Of a stretch of 64,000 nt of DNA, positions 17,781 through 25,930 are shown piece after piece. Source of the stretch: Eubacterium barkeri. Its GTDB lineage: Bacteria; Bacillota; Clostridia; Eubacteriales; Eubacteriaceae. Every line of letters begins with the position of its first letter. Positions within the stretch are counted from its first letter, which is position 1. Made by a program: the position numbers and the translations under genes. The stretch covers positions 124,001 through 188,000 of the forward strand of contig NZ_FNOU01000002.1 of the NCBI RefSeq assembly GCF_900107125.1, read 5' to 3'. The notes beneath the pieces were generated by a model, which was not told the DNA's origin, searched no databases, and was given only the letters and a program-made list of their open reading frames with translations.

Positions 17781-19454
17781 ATGGCGAAATATTCGATTGG
17801 TATTGATTTTGGGACATTATCAGGCCGTGCGGTTTTGGTCAATGTTCAAACCGGCAAAGAAATGGGCTCCAGCGTCTATGAGTATCCCCATGCCGTGATG
17901 GAAGAAGCCCTTCCAAGCGGTAAAAAGCTGCCAGTGGACTATGCCCTGCAATATCCCCAGGATTATTTGGATGTGCTCACCCACACGATCCCGGAGGTTC
18001 TTAAAAAAACCGATGTCAGCGCCGAGGATGTCATTGGTGTGGGGGTTGACTTTACAGCTTGCACGGTATTTCCAGTGGATGCCCAGGGTAATCCCCTGTG
18101 CTTTACTGAAAAGTACCGGGAAGATCCCATGGCCTATGTCCAGTTATGGAAGCACCACGCCGCCCAGGATTATGCCAACCGATTAACGGAGATTGCCGAG
18201 CAGCGGGGGGAAACCTTCCTGGCCCGTTACGGGGGGAAGGCCTCTTCGGAGTCCCTTTTCCCACGGCTCTGGAAGATTGCCGCAGAAAACCCCGAGCTCT
18301 ACGATGATATGGACCAATATGTGGAAGCTGGGGACTGGATCATCTGGCAGATGACCGGGGTGAATGTCCGAAATTCCTGTGCAGCTGGGTATAAGGCGCT
18401 GTGGCATAAGACTGAGGGCTACCCCTCCAAGACATTCTTTAAGGCGCTGCATCCAAAACTGGAAAATGTCATTGAAGAAAAGCTCAAGGCACCGGTTCAG
18501 GCCATTGGCACCAAGGCTGGGGAGATTAACGAAGCCGGGGCGAAGCTAACGGGTCTTAAGGTGGGGACGGCGGTTTCCACGGCGAATATCGACGCCCACT
18601 CCGGGGTGCCGGGCGCCCTGAAGGAAGTGGCTGAAAACCAGATGCTCATCATCATGGGAACCTCCAGCTGTCATATGTTAGTGAGCAAGCAGGAACGCAT
18701 CGTCCCCGGGGCATTCGGGGTGGTGGAAGACGGCATGCTGCCAGGATTTATTGGGTATGAAGCTGGCCAGAGCTGCGTGGGGGACCACTTCGCGTGGTTT
18801 GTGGATAATTGTGTGCCCCAGTCCTACGCCCAGGCCGCTGCAGAAGCGGGAATGAATCTTCATCAATACCTGACGGAGAAGGCTTCTAAGCTTACCCCTG
18901 GGGAAAGTGGCCTGGTGGCTTTAGACTGGTGGAATGGCAACCGCTCCATTCTCCTGGATAACGACCTTGTGGGGCTGATGATGGGTATGCGCTTAACCAC
19001 CAAGCCCGAAGAGATGTATCGTGCCTTAATCGAAGCCACAGCCTTTGGCACCCGGGTCATTGTTGAAAACTTTGCAAAGCACGGTGTGGATACGGATAAG
19101 ATTTTTGCAACGGGTGGAATTTCCCAGAAAAACCCCATGATGATGCAGATCTACGCCGATGTCACCCGACGCCCCATCCGCATTGCAGGCTCAGAATATG
19201 GTCCGGCCCTGGGTGCCGCCGTATTCGGTGCTTTGGCTGCCGGAACAGACCGGGGCGGGTACGATTCTGTCTTCGATGCCACCAAGGTGATGGCCAATTT
19301 AACGGATATCGAGTATATCCCCAATGAGGACAACGCCAAGGTTTATGATCAATTGTACGCTGAGTTTTTAGAACTCCATAACCTTTTTGGCCGGGGTCAA
19401 AACGATATGATGAAACGCCTTAAGAAAATCAGGGAAGCCGCCATCGATCGTTAA
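17781..19454 (+). CDS. araB: L-ribulokinase
   Basis: FGGY-family kinase that phosphorylates L-ribulose with ATP. The 557-residue length and the N-terminal GIDFGTLSGRAV signature fit AraB rather than xylulokinase or glycerokinase; DFTACT near 90 and the C-terminal ATP-site GGISQKNP and GPALGAA also match. The ATG at 17781 follows AAGGAGAG; the open frame further upstream lies in the leader. araA and araD are not in this window, so the arabinose pathway must be completed elsewhere. araM follows after 33 bases. Confidence 0.92.
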   Translation: MAKYSIGIDFGTLSGRAVLVNVQTGKEMGSSVYEYPHAVMEEALPSGKKLPVDYALQYPQDYLDVLTHTIPEVLKKTDVSAEDVIGVGVDFTACTVFPVDAQGNPLCFTEKYREDPMAYVQLWKHHAAQDYANRLTEIAEQRGETFLARYGGKASSESLFPRLWKIAAENPELYDDMDQYVEAGDWIIWQMTGVNVRNSCAAGYKALWHKTEGYPSKTFFKALHPKLENVIEEKLKAPVQAIGTKAGEINEAGAKLTGLKVGTAVSTANIDAHSGVPGALKEVAENQMLIIMGTSSCHMLVSKQERIVPGAFGVVEDGMLPGFIGYEAGQSCVGDHFAWFVDNCVPQSYAQAAAEAGMNLHQYLTEKASKLTPGESGLVALDWWNGNRSILLDNDLVGLMMGMRLTTKPEEMYRALIEATAFGTRVIVENFAKHGVDTDKIFATGGISQKNPMMMQIYADVTRRPIRIAGSEYGPALGAAVFGALAAGTDRGGYDSVFDATKVMANLTDIEYIPNEDNAKVYDQLYAEFLELHNLFGRGQNDMMKRLKKIREAAIDR

Positions 19455-19487
19455 TCCCCCAATTCATGTCAGGAGAGCAAAATTAAA

Positions 19488-20873
19488 ATGAGTTTTTTAG
19501 ATAAAACAATTAACGAATTAATTAATACCGAATTCAAATGCAGCTGTGGGAAGACCCATTTGGCCAATATCCAGAATATTGCCATTGGGAAGGGTGTAAT
19601 CAGCCAGTTGAGCGCCATGATTGACAAGCAAGTCATCAAGGACGACCGGGTCTTCGATAAAGCCGTGGATAAGATTTTCGTGGTCAGCGATGTCAATACC
19701 GAGGGGGTGGCAGGGAAGGATGTCAAGGAACGGCTGGCAGCAGCGGGCTATTCCACGACGGATTATGTATTCCCCCATGCCTCTATGCACGCCGAAGAGC
19801 GGTATGTGGACGAGATGCGTGCCCAGCTTCCCGAGGATATTTCCCTGATCATCGCTGTGGGTTCGGGCTCTCTCAATGATATTACCCGATATGTGGCTTT
19901 TCATGCCGGGGTACCTTACTACATTGTGGCCACGGCGCCCTCCATGGATGGCTATGCCTCCAATGTTTCGCCCCTGGTCCACAATCATTTGAAAATTACC
20001 TATACGGCGGAATGTGCCGCTGCCATCATCGGTGATACGGATTATCTGGCCACGGCACCCATGCATATGATTGCCGCTGGTTTAGGGGATGTCCTTGGGA
20101 AATATCTGGCCATCAGTGATTGGCGAATCTCCCAGGTCATTAATGGGGAATACTACTGTCCTGAAGTTGGGGAGCTGGTCCTGTATTCCGTTAAGAAGTG
20201 CGTGGATACGGTGCCGGGGCTCGAAAAACGAGACCCCATCGCCCTTCAGTATCTCATGGAATCCCTGGTGCTCATTGGCATCGCCATGAGCTATATCGGT
20301 TTCTCCCGGCCGGCTTCCTCTTCGGAGCATCATATTGCCCACTTCCTGGAAATGAAGTCGATCTTCGCCGGGGAATACGGTGAGCTCCATGGCACCAATG
20401 TGGGGATGGCGACCTGTCTCATTGGGGAGATGTACAAAAGCTTTTTATCCAAGCCCCTGGATTACCAGAAGGCCCGGGCCCATGCAGTAGCCTTTGATCA
20501 CGATGCCTGGGTGGCTGAAATTAAACGTTCCTTTGGATTAGGGGCGGATGAGGTGATTAAGCTGTACGAGACGGCCCGGCAAAATGATGGGGATGCGGTA
20601 CTGAAGCGCATCGATGCCATTGAGGCCCATGAGGATGAGATTTTGGGGATGGTGCGGGACGTGAGTGAGAAGCTGGCGGCCTGTCCGAAGCTTTTAGGCT
20701 GTCTGGGGGGCTTGACCGATCCCTCTGGTTATCCCTTGACCCAAGGGGATTTGGTGGATATTATCACCTACGCCAAGGAACTGCGTAACCGTTATGGCAC
20801 CCTGCAGCTCTTCTATGATTTGGGGATGTTAGAGGACATTGCCCAGGAGATGGCAACGCGGTACATGAAATAA
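19488..20873 (+). CDS. araM: sn-glycerol-1-phosphate dehydrogenase AraM
   Basis: Iron/nickel/zinc-dependent alcohol dehydrogenase fold protein of 461 residues related to Bacillus AraM and archaeal EgsA, which reduce dihydroxyacetone phosphate to sn-glycerol 1-phosphate. NAD-site motifs GSGSLND and APSMDGYAS are clear, and metal ligands appear in GLGDVLGK, SEHHIAHF and LHGTNVG. It forms an operon with araB, as in Bacillus. Why a G1P enzyme is tied to arabinose use is not settled; another substrate is possible. Confidence 0.9.
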   Translation: MSFLDKTINELINTEFKCSCGKTHLANIQNIAIGKGVISQLSAMIDKQVIKDDRVFDKAVDKIFVVSDVNTEGVAGKDVKERLAAAGYSTTDYVFPHASMHAEERYVDEMRAQLPEDISLIIAVGSGSLNDITRYVAFHAGVPYYIVATAPSMDGYASNVSPLVHNHLKITYTAECAAAIIGDTDYLATAPMHMIAAGLGDVLGKYLAISDWRISQVINGEYYCPEVGELVLYSVKKCVDTVPGLEKRDPIALQYLMESLVLIGIAMSYIGFSRPASSSEHHIAHFLEMKSIFAGEYGELHGTNVGMATCLIGEMYKSFLSKPLDYQKARAHAVAFDHDAWVAEIKRSFGLGADEVIKLYETARQNDGDAVLKRIDAIEAHEDEILGMVRDVSEKLAACPKLLGCLGGLTDPSGYPLTQGDLVDIITYAKELRNRYGTLQLFYDLGMLEDIAQEMATRYMK

Positions 20874-20875
20874 TA

Positions 20876-20901
20876 AAGGGGGTCGCGTTTTGCGCCCCCC
20901 T
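20876..20901 (+). terminator. G+C-rich hairpin after araM
   Basis: AAGGGGG and CCCCCTT arms with an inner CGC/GCG pair, starting right after the stop codon. The T-run is poor, so the next hairpin may do the termination. Confidence 0.6.
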
Positions 20902-20932
20902 TAGACTGCGACAAACCCATTTGTCACATTCT

Positions 20933-20968
20933 GAGACGGTGAACCTTTCGTTCACCGTCTCATTCTTT
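20933..20968. terminator. 12-bp hairpin terminator between araM and the convergent gene
   Basis: GAGACGGTGAAC-CTTTC-GTTCACCGTCTC is a perfect stem followed by a T-rich tract. It is preceded by TTTGTCACATTCTGA and shares its inner 19-mer with the hairpin after thiC. Confidence 0.8.
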
Positions 20969-22101
20969 TATTTCAGAAAAAACTGCATCATTCCTTCGAT
21001 GAAGGTATCCACATCGGCATCCTCTAAAATAAAGGGTGGGAAGAGGCAGACCACGGATGGACGCCACGGTGAGAGATGGACGAGGATTCCCCTGGCGGCC
21101 ATAAAGTTTTGGAAATCTTTGGCCCTTCCCGGCTTTTGAAAATCCAGGAAGAGGCATAGCCCAACCCCACGGAATAAAAAGGTTTCTGTGGTGTTGGCGT
21201 CCAGGGCCCGAACCTTTCCGAGAAAGCGGTGCCCCAGGGACTGTATACGGCCCAGCATGTCATCCTGTATTAGAGATTCTAAAAGCACATTAAACATGAG
21301 CAGGCTTCCGGCGTCCCCTGGACGGAGTGTCGGTGCCTGGGCGGCGATGGCCTTTTTATACTTTCTGGTGGTGGCTAAGAGGTGGATTTGGCGGTCCCCC
21401 AAGAGATCGCCACTATAGACCAGTAGATCAGGCTTGACATTGTAGTAAGCAGCGGTAAACAGCTGCCCCGTTCGCCCCAGTCCGATGCTGCTTTCGATCC
21501 AGATGAGGGGAATGCCGGATTGAGTGATAAATTGAAGCAGAGAGGCCATTTCCTCTGGGGTGGCCAGACGGCCCTTCTCCTTGATATAGGGGTCAATGAG
21601 GAACGCTGCGGTATTTTTTTTCTGATCCTTTAAAAAGCGCTCCAAATCTCCAAAATCTTCGAGGTTATGGCAATCGTTGATGGCGGTAATCCGTTCTCCA
21701 GAAAGATGAAGGGGGAGTCCTGTGGACTCCAGGGTCAGAAAGTTTGTTTTCTTTGTCGTTAAAAAAGTTTGGCTTAGGATGTCACCGAAATCGGTTTGGT
21801 TAAAATAAAGGGACTTAAAGCCCTTGGGGAGATGGGGAATGAGAAGTCCCTGGATTTCAGCGATGAGCACATCGATATTAATGGGGGAATCCGAGGCCCG
21901 TTGGGTCATTACCGCAGCGTTAATGCGGTGATTAATGGTGGAATTCAGGTATCCAAAGTCCCAGAGCAGGCAGTCAGAATAATACCCGATGTATTCCCTG
22001 CTGTTGGAATCCCTAAGGTACTGCATATGGGGGGAGGTGATGGTAAACTGGTCATTAAATAAATGACTCAATTGCTGTGCGATGTGGTTTTCTTTTCCCA
22101 T
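20968..22101 (-). CDS. degenerate class III aminotransferase-like protein lacking the PLP lysine
   Basis: A 377-residue protein whose middle follows class III aminotransferases: an EKGRLATPEEM stretch, IWIESSIGLGRTG where active enzymes have a DEVQ-type motif before GRTG, and PDLLVYSGDLLGD where they have a PDI-x5-K-GLGGG motif. The aspartate is replaced by glutamate and the Schiff-base lysine is missing, so normal transamination is unlikely. It could be a pseudoenzyme, a binding protein or a diverged enzyme. ATG 22101 has AAGGAG seven bases upstream. It lies downstream of a DUF1858 gene on the same strand but behind a terminator. Confidence 0.72.
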   Translation of the reverse strand: MGKENHIAQQLSHLFNDQFTITSPHMQYLRDSNSREYIGYYSDCLLWDFGYLNSTINHRINAAVMTQRASDSPINIDVLIAEIQGLLIPHLPKGFKSLYFNQTDFGDILSQTFLTTKKTNFLTLESTGLPLHLSGERITAINDCHNLEDFGDLERFLKDQKKNTAAFLIDPYIKEKGRLATPEEMASLLQFITQSGIPLIWIESSIGLGRTGQLFTAAYYNVKPDLLVYSGDLLGDRQIHLLATTRKYKKAIAAQAPTLRPGDAGSLLMFNVLLESLIQDDMLGRIQSLGHRFLGKVRALDANTTETFLFRGVGLCLFLDFQKPGRAKDFQNFMAARGILVHLSPWRPSVVCLFPPFILEDADVDTFIEGMMQFFLK

Positions 22102-22150
22102 GGCGTGTCTCCTTATCAATAATTAATAGATATGATTTCCGGCTGGTTAT

Positions 22151-22175
22151 AAAAAACGGCGCCGGGAAGGCGCCG
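22151..22175 (-). terminator. terminator after the DUF1858 gene
   Basis: Minus strand CGGCGCC-TTCCC-GGCGCCG followed by T6. Confidence 0.88.
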
Positions 22176-22184
22176 CTTTCATCA

Positions 22185-22397
22185 TTACTTGACTGCACTT
22201 AAGGCGTTGTTAATGGCCTGAACCATTTCGTCGGCATCGATCCCGTGGGCAGCACACCCTTGTTCGATGTTTTCAAAACGGGCGGCCATACAGCCGAAAC
22301 AATGCATTCCAAAAGCCTGGAATACCGGAACGGAGTCCGGATATTGTTCGACGGCTTCTAAAATACCCATATCTTTTGTCACTTTTGCTTCTGACAT
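22185..22397 (-). CDS. DUF1858 small redox-disulfide domain protein
   Basis: A 70-residue protein of the DUF1858 family, sometimes called hybrid-cluster-protein-associated redox disulfide domain. A CFGC motif near residues 33-36 and a third cysteine near 48 are visible. GGAGGA lies before the ATG. It has its own consensus promoter and terminator, so it is made as a small stand-alone protein, perhaps in thiol-disulfide exchange (family-based guess). Confidence 0.85.
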   Translation of the reverse strand: MSEAKVTKDMGILEAVEQYPDSVPVFQAFGMHCFGCMAARFENIEQGCAAHGIDADEMVQAINNALSAVK

Positions 22398-22431
22398 AAT
22401 ATCCTCCTATAATGATTTTTTGAACATGTCT

Positions 22432-22460
22432 ATTATATAATTAAAAAAAGATAAAGGCAA
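22432..22460 (-). promoter_or_regulatory. promoter of the DUF1858 gene
   Basis: Minus strand TTGCCT, 17 bases, TATAAT. Confidence 0.78.
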
Positions 22461-22484
22461 GTCATGAATTTCCAAGTAAAGCTC

Positions 22485-22513
22485 TTGCTAATTTATGAAA
22501 TCCATTGTATAAT
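22485..22513 (+). promoter_or_regulatory. promoter of the HPr-like gene
   Basis: TTGCTA, 17 bases, TATAAT. Confidence 0.78.
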
Positions 22514-22551
22514 GTAATCGATAGAAAATTCCGATAGAAGGGGTGTGTGAC

Positions 22552-22824
22552 GTGATAACGAAAAATGTGGTGATTAAAAACCGCGCGGGTTTACACTCGA
22601 AACCAGCATCTGTATTTGTACAAAATACAAATCGGTTTGCCAGTGAAATCTATATCAGCAAAGGGTCTACCCGTGTGAATGCCAAAAGCATCATGGGAGT
22701 CATGATTCTATCTGTGCAACAAGGGGACGAAATTACCCTTGAGATTGCCGGAGATGATGAAGCCGCCGCAATGACAAAACTCGAGAGTCTGATCGACAGC
22801 AAATTTGGAATGAAGGACGAATAA
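22552..22824 (+). CDS. HPr-family phosphocarrier protein
   Basis: A 90-residue HPr domain. The active histidine is in RAGLHSKPA (residue 15 from the GTG at 22552) and the regulatory serine in NAKSIMGVM near 46, so both PTS phosphotransfer and HPr-kinase control look possible. I use GTG 22552 since GAAGGGG lies eight bases before it and the N-terminus then matches the family; GTG 22543 overlaps that site. No enzyme I gene is adjacent, so it may be HPr or a Crh-like regulator. Confidence 0.9.
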   Translation: MITKNVVIKNRAGLHSKPASVFVQNTNRFASEIYISKGSTRVNAKSIMGVMILSVQQGDEITLEIAGDDEAAAMTKLESLIDSKFGMKDE

Positions 22825-22868
22825 ATCTTTGGGAAGGCTTGGTAAACGCCCCAAGGTCATGATATGAT

Positions 22869-22914
22869 AAAGAAGGTGGATTTCCATTAGGATGTTCATC
22901 TTCTTTGTTTTTTT
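22869..22914 (+). terminator. terminator after the HPr-like gene
   Basis: AAAGAAGGTGGAT pairs with ATGTTCATCTTCTTT (with G-T pairs), followed by GTTTTTTT. Confidence 0.75.
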
Positions 22915-22939
22915 AGTCTATTGAAATTAAGGAGTATGT

Positions 22940-23707
22940 ATGCGTCAATTATTAATCGCTATTTCGTTTTTTACCCGTATTAAAATTAATGTGGCGGATG
23001 TGACAGAGGATGAGTTTTATCAGTCCATGACCGTCATGCCCATTGTCGGGCTGCTCATTGGGCTGTGGCTGTATCTGGTGGCCTGGCTGGTGGGCTTTCT
23101 TCACGTTCCGGCCATTGGCGGGGTTATCCTCATCCTGGCCTACCTTTTTATTTCCGGGGGACTTCATTTAGATGGGGTGGCGGATACCACCGATGGACTG
23201 ATGAGCGCCAGGGACCGGGACCGGGTGATGGAAATCATGAAGGACAGCCGACTGGGCTCCTTTGGGGCCATTGCCTTAATCATCCTTTTCCTGGGTAGCT
23301 TTGCCGGTTATCAGACCATCCTGCCCCTGTACCCGGTGGCCATCGTCCTGGCACCAGTGGTGGGCCGCTTCTGCGGCATCCAGAACTGCTGCTTCTCCAC
23401 CTATGCCGAGGGGGGTGGGGGACTGGGAAAACGCATTGTCGAGATCACCCGTTTTTGGCATGTGGCCTTGTATTTTATCCTGATTATGGCCCTGGGATAC
23501 CTATTCATTGGCTGGGTCGCCGGTGTGGCAACCCTGGGGGCTATGGTCATGGCTGCCTATTTATGCCACCTTTTTAAAAAGAGTATTGGGGGGATGACGG
23601 GTGATACCATCGGTATGACCATCGAGCTGTGTCAACTCACCTACCTGTTAATCGCCGCTGTGGTGGCGGTGAATTGGCCCCTTTTATGTGTGGGTGTGCT
23701 ACCATGA
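22940..23707 (+). CDS. cobS: cobalamin synthase CobS
   Basis: Adenosylcobinamide-GDP ribazoletransferase, the membrane enzyme that joins the nucleotide loop in the last steps of cobalamin synthesis. The 255-residue protein has about six hydrophobic helices and the metal-binding signature GGLHLDGVADTTDG near 75-88 followed by KDSRLGSFG. It heads a tight group with the YgiQ-like gene (ATGA overlap) although partner cob genes are not here. Supply of B12 would serve NrdJ and other B12 proteins. Confidence 0.93.
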   Translation: MRQLLIAISFFTRIKINVADVTEDEFYQSMTVMPIVGLLIGLWLYLVAWLVGFLHVPAIGGVILILAYLFISGGLHLDGVADTTDGLMSARDRDRVMEIMKDSRLGSFGAIALIILFLGSFAGYQTILPLYPVAIVLAPVVGRFCGIQNCCFSTYAEGGGGLGKRIVEITRFWHVALYFILIMALGYLFIGWVAGVATLGAMVMAAYLCHLFKKSIGGMTGDTIGMTIELCQLTYLLIAAVVAVNWPLLCVGVLP

Positions 23708-25548
23708 GGAATGAACCCTTACCCTTTCCTAAGAATAAGGGGGAGATGGCGGCCCTGGAATGGGCACAGCCGGATTTCATCCTGGTGACGGGTGATGCCT
23801 TCGTGGATCATTCCAGTTGTGGGGCGGCTATCATCGCCCGGGTCTTAAATGCCTACGGCTACCGTGTGGCTGTCATCAGCCAGCCCCGGTGGCAGGGATC
23901 TAAGGATATTCAGGCCATGGGCTCACCACGCCTTGGATTTCTGGTGACTGCCGGGAATCTGGATTCCATGGTGAACCACTACACCGTCAATAAAAAAAAG
24001 CGTCATGATGATGCTTATTCCCCTGGGGGTGTCCCGGGAAAACGTCCCAATCGGGCCATCATCACCTATTGCAGCCTCATCCGACACGCCTTTCCAGGGA
24101 GCCCCATCATCATCGGAGGGATTGAGGCCAGCCTAAGGCGGTTTGCCCATTACGATTATTGGCAGGATGGGGTGAGGCGGCCTATCCTCTACGATTGCCA
24201 GGGAGACCTAGTGGTTTACGGCATGGGGGAGAAGGCTATCCTGGAAGTGGCTGAGGCCCTGAATGCCGGACTACCCGTGGACGCCCTGACCTATATCCGG
24301 GGAACGGGCTGTCTGGTGACAGAAAAACCCCAGGAGGGGATTTTCCTGCCCAGCTTTGTGGAAATGGCCGGGGATAAACAGGCCTTTGCCCAGGGGGCAG
24401 CCCTCATTCAGGGGTCGGGTGATCCCTTTTGTGAGGAGCCCTATATCCAGGAAGTTGACGGCGTCTATTTCCTCCAGAATCCCCCCCAGATGCCCCTGAC
24501 GGAGCTGGAGATGGATGATATTTACGATCTGCCCTATACCGGCAGGCTCCTCGGGGGCGGAGCGCCGGTCCCCAGCTTTGAAGAGATGAAATTCAGCGTC
24601 ACCGCCAACCGCGGATGCTTTGGCAGCTGTGCCTTCTGTGCCCTGGCCATCCACCAGGGGCGGTATATGCAGCGTCGGAGTAAGGCGTCTATTTTAGGGG
24701 AAGTCAAGAAAATGACACAGATGTCAGATTTCAAGGGGTATATCCACGATATCGGGGGACCGACGGCTAATTTTAGAAATCCTGCCTGTGAAAAACAGAC
24801 AACCTCCGGGGTCTGCCGCCATCGGGAGTGCTTATTTCCAACCCCCTGTAAAAATCTGGATTGCGATGAGAGTGCCTATTGTGATATTCTAAAGGAAGCC
24901 CGACAGATCCCCGGGGTTAAGAAGGTCTTTGTGCGCTCCGGTATCCGTTACGATTATCTCCTAAAGGATAAGGACAGCGGTCTCCTCAAGGAATTGGTGA
25001 AATACCATATCAGCGGCCAACTCCGGGTAGCCCCGGAACATTTGGGAAAATCTGTGCTGTCGGCCATGGGCAAGCCGGCCTTTGAGGTTTACGAGGCCTT
25101 TGTAGCCCGTTTTGAGGCCATGAACCGGAAACTGGGCAAGAAGCAGTACATCGTCCCTTATTTCATCAGCAGCCACCCGGGGAGCACCTTACAGGATGCG
25201 GTGGCGCTGAGTGTCTATTTCAAGACCCATGGCATGATCCCCGAGCAGGTCCAGGATTTTTACCCCACTCCGGGAAGCTTGGCCACGGCCATGTATTATA
25301 CCGGGATCGATCCCCGAACCATGGCCCCAATTTATGTGCCCAAGGGGCGTGAAAAAACCCTCCAGCGGGCACTGCTGCAGTTTAATAATCCGAAGAATAA
25401 AGCCCTGGTCCGGGAAGCCTTAATCAAGGCCGGACGCCAGGATTTAATAGGACCGGGGAAGGATGCCCTCATCTGGGCACCCCCATCCAAAGGATCAAAG
25501 AACCCACAAAAAGGAAGGAAGACGCCCCCCCGGGGCAAGAGAAGGTGA
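23704..25548 (+). CDS. YgiQ-family radical SAM protein
   Basis: A 614-residue UPF0313/YgiQ protein: an N-terminal domain with DAFVDH and the GGIEASLRR signature, and a radical SAM core around residue 300 with the CFGSCAFC cysteine motif in NRGCFGSC. The basic lysine/arginine-rich C-terminus is typical. Its substrate is unknown. The ATG overlaps the cobS stop codon by ATGA, so the two are translationally coupled; the longer open frame upstream lies inside cobS. Confidence 0.92.
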   Translation: MRNEPLPFPKNKGEMAALEWAQPDFILVTGDAFVDHSSCGAAIIARVLNAYGYRVAVISQPRWQGSKDIQAMGSPRLGFLVTAGNLDSMVNHYTVNKKKRHDDAYSPGGVPGKRPNRAIITYCSLIRHAFPGSPIIIGGIEASLRRFAHYDYWQDGVRRPILYDCQGDLVVYGMGEKAILEVAEALNAGLPVDALTYIRGTGCLVTEKPQEGIFLPSFVEMAGDKQAFAQGAALIQGSGDPFCEEPYIQEVDGVYFLQNPPQMPLTELEMDDIYDLPYTGRLLGGGAPVPSFEEMKFSVTANRGCFGSCAFCALAIHQGRYMQRRSKASILGEVKKMTQMSDFKGYIHDIGGPTANFRNPACEKQTTSGVCRHRECLFPTPCKNLDCDESAYCDILKEARQIPGVKKVFVRSGIRYDYLLKDKDSGLLKELVKYHISGQLRVAPEHLGKSVLSAMGKPAFEVYEAFVARFEAMNRKLGKKQYIVPYFISSHPGSTLQDAVALSVYFKTHGMIPEQVQDFYPTPGSLATAMYYTGIDPRTMAPIYVPKGREKTLQRALLQFNNPKNKALVREALIKAGRQDLIGPGKDALIWAPPSKGSKNPQKGRKTPPRGKRR

Positions 25549-25552
25549 TGTG

Positions 25553-25930
25553 ATGAATGAAAAATTAACCCAGTCCATTGAAGATTATATTGAAACCATC
25601 TACCTGGATTATTCAAAGGAAGGGAAGGGCGTTCGGGTGACGGATTTGGCCACGGCCATGAAGGTGACTAAGGCCAGCGCCAACGATGCCGTTCGAAAAT
25701 TGAAGGAGATGGGCTATGTGGAGCACGAGCGCTATGGCCAGATCTACCTGACCGAGGCTGGAAAGACCAAGGGCATGGCCATCTATGAAAAGCACTGCCT
25801 GATTATGCGCTTTTTAACGGATGTCCTGAAGGTCAGTGCCCCGGTGGCTGAGGCGGATGCCTGTAATATCGAGCATATCATCAGTGACGAAACCTTTGAA
25901 AAATTGAAAGGATTTTTAAATGCAGACTAA
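25553..25930 (+). CDS. DtxR/MntR-family metal-dependent repressor
   Basis: A 125-residue repressor with a winged helix (VRVTDLATAMKVTKASANDAV, residues about 25-45) followed by the short metal-binding and dimerisation domain (HCLIMRFL, EADACNIEHIISDE). It lacks the SH3-like third domain, as in MntR. It begins five bases after the YgiQ-like stop codon and its end overlaps rlmD, so it is part of one operon. Probable targets are manganese or iron transport genes elsewhere. Confidence 0.87.
   Translation: MNEKLTQSIEDYIETIYLDYSKEGKGVRVTDLATAMKVTKASANDAVRKLKEMGYVEHERYGQIYLTEAGKTKGMAIYEKHCLIMRFLTDVLKVSAPVAEADACNIEHIISDETFEKLKGFLNAD

Noticed and set aside
19518-20066. 182-codon minus-strand frame in araM
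   Set aside because: Antisense shadow; no motif or ribosome site.
22827-22856. Cobalamin riboswitch before cobS
   Set aside because: Only a small hairpin (TTGGG with CCCAA) is present; the region between the HPr-like gene and cobS is too short for a B12 riboswitch and lacks its B12 box.
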